Assembly (NCBI RefSeq): GCF_032583975.1
Contig: NZ_JAWHTF010000001.1
Source of the DNA: Gilvirhabdus luticola
GTDB lineage: Bacteria > Bacteroidota > Bacteroidia > Flavobacteriales > Flavobacteriaceae
DNA: 64,000 nucleotides
Reading direction: 5' to 3' (one strand)
Shown here: one piece after another, positions 63,110 to 64,000 of the stretch
Position numbering within the stretch: the first letter of the stretch is position 1
Layout: each line of letters begins with the position of its first letter
Notes under the pieces: model-generated
Database searches by the model: none
Seen by the model: the letters and a program-made list of their open reading frames with translations, nothing else
What the model was told of the DNA's origin: nothing
Program-made: the position numbers and the translations under genes

Positions 63110-64000
63110 ATGGGTTTAAAAAGTAGTTTACACAACTTAAAAGAAAAGTATAAAGGCACCAATATGGCTCCTGCATTCAATGCAATCCATACCTTTTTAT
63201 ATACACCTAACGATACAACACATCACGGAACGCATATAAAAGCTGCTGATGATTTAAAACGCACCATGAATACCGTTATCATGGCACTGATACCATGTTT
63301 AATTTTTGGAATGTTTAATGCAGGCTATCAGCATCATTTAGCATTAGGAGAGATAGAACGAGCAACTGGTTTTCTGGATTCTATTTTTTGGAATTGGGAC
63401 AATCTTGTTGTTGGTCTTTGGAAAATATTACCATTGGTCATTGTGTCTTACGGTGTTGGTTTAGCAATAGAATTTGTGTTTGCAGTTATTAAAAAACACG
63501 AAGTTGAAGAAGGCTATTTAGTAACAGGTATGTTAGTACCTCTAATTGTTCCTGTAGATATACCACTATGGATGCTTGCAGTAGCTGTAGCATTTGGAGT
63601 TGTAATTGGGAAAGAGGTTTTTGGAGGAACTGGAATGAATATTTTAAATCCGGCTTTAACCATAAGAGCATTTTTGTTCTTTGCTTATCCAACCTGGATG
63701 TCAGGTGATAAGGTTTGGGTTCATGGTGCTGTTGAAAGAGACCAACTTATTGCAGCTGGTGAAAATCTGGATGCTATTTCAGGAGAAACCATTTTAGGTA
63801 GTTTGGCACAAAACAAAGCAGCTGGTTATGAAGTAATGGATATGTTCTATGGGATCATTCCAGGTTCCGTTGGTGAAACATCTACCTTACTTATTTTATT
63901 AGGAGGTTTATTCTTAATCTTTACCAAAATAGGAAGTTGGAGAATTATGTTGTCTTCAGCTCTTGGAGCTATAGCTATGGGATTAATTTTCAATGGAGTC
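63110..64000 (+). CDS. nqrB: Na+-translocating NADH:quinone reductase subunit B (partial)
   Basis: The frame is open from ATG at 63110 to the window end (297 codons, no stop). The product begins MGLKSSLHNLKEKYKG and continues with FNAIHTFLYTPNDTTHHGTHI, RTMNTVIMALIPC and several membrane segments (GTGMNILNPALTIRAFLFFAYP covers a conserved block in two parts). NqrB carries covalent FMN at a Thr further downstream and forms part of the Na+ channel. The remaining nqr genes lie outside the window. Confidence 0.95.
   Translation, partial: MGLKSSLHNLKEKYKGTNMAPAFNAIHTFLYTPNDTTHHGTHIKAADDLKRTMNTVIMALIPCLIFGMFNAGYQHHLALGEIERATGFLDSIFWNWDNLVVGLWKILPLVIVSYGVGLAIEFVFAVIKKHEVEEGYLVTGMLVPLIVPVDIPLWMLAVAVAFGVVIGKEVFGGTGMNILNPALTIRAFLFFAYPTWMSGDKVWVHGAVERDQLIAAGENLDAISGETILGSLAQNKAAGYEVMDMFYGIIPGSVGETSTLLILLGGLFLIFTKIGSWRIMLSSALGAIAMGLIFNGV

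Noticed and set aside
63489..63692. Minus-strand frame inside nqrB
   Set aside because: It is a low-complexity Leu/Gln shadow of nqrB, whose frame is intact and strongly conserved.
1..64000. CRISPR array, rRNA operon, insertion sequence, retron or diversity-generating retroelement
   Set aside because: No regularly spaced repeats, rRNA-like stretches, transposase or reverse transcriptase motifs were found on either strand.

Overview
The window is AT-rich bacterial chromosome and most resembles a marine member of the Flavobacteriaceae (Bacteroidota). The support is: a compact primary sigma factor without region 1.1; promoter-like TAnnTTTG elements; type IX secretion parts (a PorT-like barrel and a SprA plug protein); a TamL-type Omp85 lipoprotein; a very long FtsZ linker; menaquinone methylation; and the start of a Na+-translocating NQR operon. 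No species can be named from sequence alone.

Layout. 1-8159 is the end of the division and cell-wall (dcw) cluster, murD(partial)-ftsW-murG-murC-ftsQ-ftsA-ftsZ, closed by a strong terminator. It is followed by a YqeY-like gene and a tRNA-Arg(TCG). 8700-24227 is an integrated genomic island. It is bounded by a 15-bp direct repeat of the tRNA 3' end, and every gene in it lies on the minus strand. From the right end it carries a tyrosine integrase, an unknown 335-aa protein, a small HTH protein, a VirE_N/DUF3987 primase-helicase-like protein, a small coiled-coil protein, then a defence-like cargo: an Eco57I-type adenine methyltransferase, a PLD-nuclease/SNF2-helicase fusion, a 247-aa companion, a DUF2971 protein and three unrecognised small genes. 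No relaxase or conjugation gene is present, so it looks like a non-conjugative, satellite-like island carrying an ATP-dependent restriction-modification-like system.

24228-31130 holds housekeeping genes (MtfA-like peptidase, CHRD lipoprotein, CBS protein, rpe, rpoD) and two tandem membrane-anchored AraC regulators. 31233-38098 is a co-directional cluster: a DUF6134-like protein, two di-iron membrane oxygenases (a sterol desaturase family hydroxylase and a fatty acid desaturase), an M19 dipeptidase-like amidohydrolase, a short-chain dehydrogenase, three related small lipoprotein-like proteins and a glycine-zipper protein. I infer envelope lipid modification under control of the AraC pair, but nothing in the sequence proves it.

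38135-64000 is core genome: pnp, rpsO, accD (without its zinc-ribbon cysteines), class II fba, tamL, an rRNA methyltransferase, porT, ubiE/menG, trkA-trkH, an aminotransferase, a second desaturase, rsmG, a TPR protein, pruA, an NRDE/TANGO2-like protein followed by a predicted permuted papain-like protein, apaG, the T9SS plug protein, nqrA and the start of nqrB. The one long gene-poor stretch (55843-56353) contains a decayed reading frame, a large hairpin and the pruA terminator.
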